From DATLXH01 sp035576005 (GTDB lineage Bacteria > Acidobacteriota > Thermoanaerobaculia > Gp7-AA8), in the NCBI GenBank assembly GCA_035576005.1, contig DATLXH010000037.1:9793-73792 (forward strand): DNA of 64,000 nt. Reading direction: 5' to 3'. Within the stretch, counting starts at the first letter, position 1; each line of letters opens with the position of its first letter. A model generated the notes under the pieces. It was given only the letters and a program-made list of their open reading frames with translations, was not told the origin of the DNA and made no database searches. The translations under genes and the position numbers were made by a program. Of this stretch, positions 62,460 to 64,000 are shown in pieces.

Positions 62460-63863
62460 ATGAATTTCAACAAGGTCACTCCAGAAATTGTCCGGAAGCT
62501 CGTCGATGCGATAGGCGCCGATGGCGTCGTTACCGACGCCGAAACCCTCATGCCTTTCGCCTCCGATTACACCGAAGATCTCGTATTCATGCCCGAAGTG
62601 GCGGTGCTGCCGAGAACGACAGAACAGGTGCAGGCGCTCCTCCGCATCGCGACCGAACACAACGTTCCGGTAACCCCTCGGGCCGGGGGAACAGGCCTCA
62701 GTGGTGGAGCCTTGCCGATCCTCGGCGGGATCCTCCTCTCCTGCCATCGGATGAACCAGATCCTCGAAATCGATCGGGAGAATCTCATCGGGGTCGTCGA
62801 GCCTGGGGTCATCACCCAGGTCTTTCAAGAGGCCGTGGAGAAGGTCGGTCTCTTCTATCCCCCTGACCCCGCGTCGAGGGGCTCCTGTACGTTGGGTGGA
62901 AACGTCGCCGAGAATGCAGGTGGTCCTCGCGCGGTCAAGTACGGCGTCACAAAGGATTACGTGATGGGCGTCGAAGCGGTGCTGGCGGACGGGAGCATCA
63001 TCAGGACCGGCGGGAAACTCTACAAGGACGTGAGCGGATACAACCTCACACAATTGCTCGTAGGCTCTGAAGGAACTCTGGCGATCATCACCAAGATCTT
63101 CTTCAAGCTTCTGCCATGGCCTCCCCACAGGAAAGTGTTGCTAGCCCCTTTTCATTCGATCGAAGAGGCAGCTCGCGCTGTGGTAGCTGTATTCATGAAG
63201 GGAGTCTCACCGAGCGCATGCGAACTGATGGAGCGCGACGCGGTTCAGTGCGCAGTTCGACAGCTTGGTAAGGAGTGGCCGCACTCCGAGGCAGCGGCTC
63301 ATCTTCTTCTGGAGGCAGATGGTCATTCTCTGGAGCGCGTCGATGAGGAGGCAATGCTCATGGGCGAGGCCTGCATGGAGGTGGGGGCAGAGGATGTTCT
63401 GATTGCCGACGATGAGCGCCGCATGCGGGAGATCTGGTCTCTGCGTCGCTCGATAGGCGAGGCGGTCAAGTCGATCAATATTTATAAAGAAGAGGATACG
63501 GTCGTTCCGCGCAGCAGAATTCCGGAGTTGATCTCAGGCGTCAAGGCAATTGCGGCGAAGTACAACCTCATGACGATCTGCTACGGTCACGCGGGTGATG
63601 GAAACATCCATTGCAACATCATCAAGACCGTCGACGACGAGACATGGGAGAACGTGTTGCCGAATGCGATCGTCGAGATCTTCGAGCACACCAAGAGTCT
63701 GGGAGGGCAGCTCTCCGGAGAGCACGGCGTGGGGTTCGTGCAGAAGGAGTATCTGCCGATCACGCAGGGCGCCGTGGAGATCGGATTGATGAAGAAGATC
63801 AAGAGTCAGTTCGATCCGATGGGAATCCTGAACCCGATGAAGATTTTCCCAGCCGAGGCCTAG
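62460..63863 (+). CDS. glcD: FAD-linked oxidase (glycolate oxidase GlcD-like)
   Basis: 467 residues from ATG 62460; GTG two codons earlier is possible. The FAD-binding PCMH domain (about 35-215) has VAVLPRTTEQVQALLRIATEHNVPVTPRAGGTGLSGGA and CTLGGNVAENAGGPRAVKYGVT. The C-terminal FAD-oxidase domain ends CYGHAGDGNIHCNII (His residues near the active site) and SGEHGVGFVQKEYLP. Likely oxidises a 2-hydroxyacid (glycolate, lactate or D-2-hydroxyglutarate), alone or with GlcE/GlcF, which are not present here. No signal peptide, so cytosolic. Confidence 0.9.
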   Translation: MNFNKVTPEIVRKLVDAIGADGVVTDAETLMPFASDYTEDLVFMPEVAVLPRTTEQVQALLRIATEHNVPVTPRAGGTGLSGGALPILGGILLSCHRMNQILEIDRENLIGVVEPGVITQVFQEAVEKVGLFYPPDPASRGSCTLGGNVAENAGGPRAVKYGVTKDYVMGVEAVLADGSIIRTGGKLYKDVSGYNLTQLLVGSEGTLAIITKIFFKLLPWPPHRKVLLAPFHSIEEAARAVVAVFMKGVSPSACELMERDAVQCAVRQLGKEWPHSEAAAHLLLEADGHSLERVDEEAMLMGEACMEVGAEDVLIADDERRMREIWSLRRSIGEAVKSINIYKEEDTVVPRSRIPELISGVKAIAAKYNLMTICYGHAGDGNIHCNIIKTVDDETWENVLPNAIVEIFEHTKSLGGQLSGEHGVGFVQKEYLPITQGAVEIGLMKKIKSQFDPMGILNPMKIFPAEA

Positions 63864-64000
63864 GAGTCTGCGCGGCAGAAACTGGCACAAAATTTTCTGC
63901 TTGCGACGATGCCCTACAATCGACGATCGGCGATGAAGGCAGGGTTGAAGTACCCGTAAAAATGAGCAAAATCGGACGAATCCCGTTCTGTCGCGCAGAC
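63864..64000. other. Right end, nothing recognised
   Basis: 137 bp after glcD to the window edge. No convincing open frame or promoter. A TGGCAC at 63882 is not followed by the GC needed for a sigma-54 -12 box. Confidence 0.6.

Noticed and set aside
63880..63902. Sigma-54 promoter at TGGCAC near the right end
   Set aside because: The GC of the -12 box is not at the required distance from GG.

Overview
The window is about 58-60% G+C by eye and is densely coded on both strands. Its gene content points to an Acidobacteriota-like Gram-negative bacterium. This is inferred from a TonB-dependent receptor with an N-terminal carboxypeptidase-regulatory-like domain, a TonB C-terminal domain fused to a long repeat-like periplasmic region, a KaiC-like ATPase beside PAS kinases, KorAB with a gamma-alpha fusion, a RAYT transposase and many short palindromic intergenic repeats. 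No rRNA, tRNA or CRISPR was found.

Layout. 1-3.9 kb: end of an NmrA-like gene, a FitAB/VapBC-type toxin-antitoxin pair with a clear operator, a TonB-domain protein and small fragments. 4.1-12.4 kb: a signalling block. A PAS/GAF kinase split by a frameshift lies divergent to a co-directional set: small unknown protein, double-domain KaiC-like ATPase, histidine kinase and hybrid histidine kinase. 12.4-16.3 kb: a decay zone. It holds an SDR gene inactivated by an 8-bp tandem duplication plus a stop codon, and C-terminal or internal scraps of an acyl-CoA synthetase, an NrfA-type nitrite reductase and a probable S9 peptidase. These sit among REP-like repeats around an intact RAYT transposase.

16.3-32.8 kb: housekeeping and accessory genes. 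They include an M16 protease, LigD (ligase-polymerase), PilT with a small partner, a Gly/Ser-rich protein with a candidate sigma-54 promoter, a fatty-acid desaturase with a coiled-coil tail, an SDR, a basic disordered protein, PlsC, KorAB and a cytosolic helical-backbone metal receptor. 32.8-33.7 kb: repeat-filled gap. 33.7-39 kb: a second desaturase, then three genes of visibly lower G+C (secreted unknown, PIG-L deacetylase, polytopic GT-C-like protein) that may be an acquired insert. 39.1-48.2 kb: glycogen phosphorylase, YaeQ, a PLP decarboxylase, a DPP III-like zinc peptidase, cardiolipin synthase and a MauE/DoxX-rhodanese pair.

48.4-58 kb: a cluster likely devoted to extracytoplasmic peptide or amide breakdown. 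It contains two exported amidases, a transglutaminase-like protein, an N-acyl-D-amino-acid deacylase and a large TonB-dependent receptor. 58.2-64 kb: a DUF3597 protein, a MacAB-like tripartite efflux operon and a GlcD-type FAD oxidase.

The most unusual material is the KaiC-like operon, which lacks the usual KaiC phosphosites; the RAYT/REP decay zone; a pair of dispersed hairpins whose stems covary; a 276-bp repeat in two copies; and the toxin-antitoxin operator with 11-bp half-site spacing.
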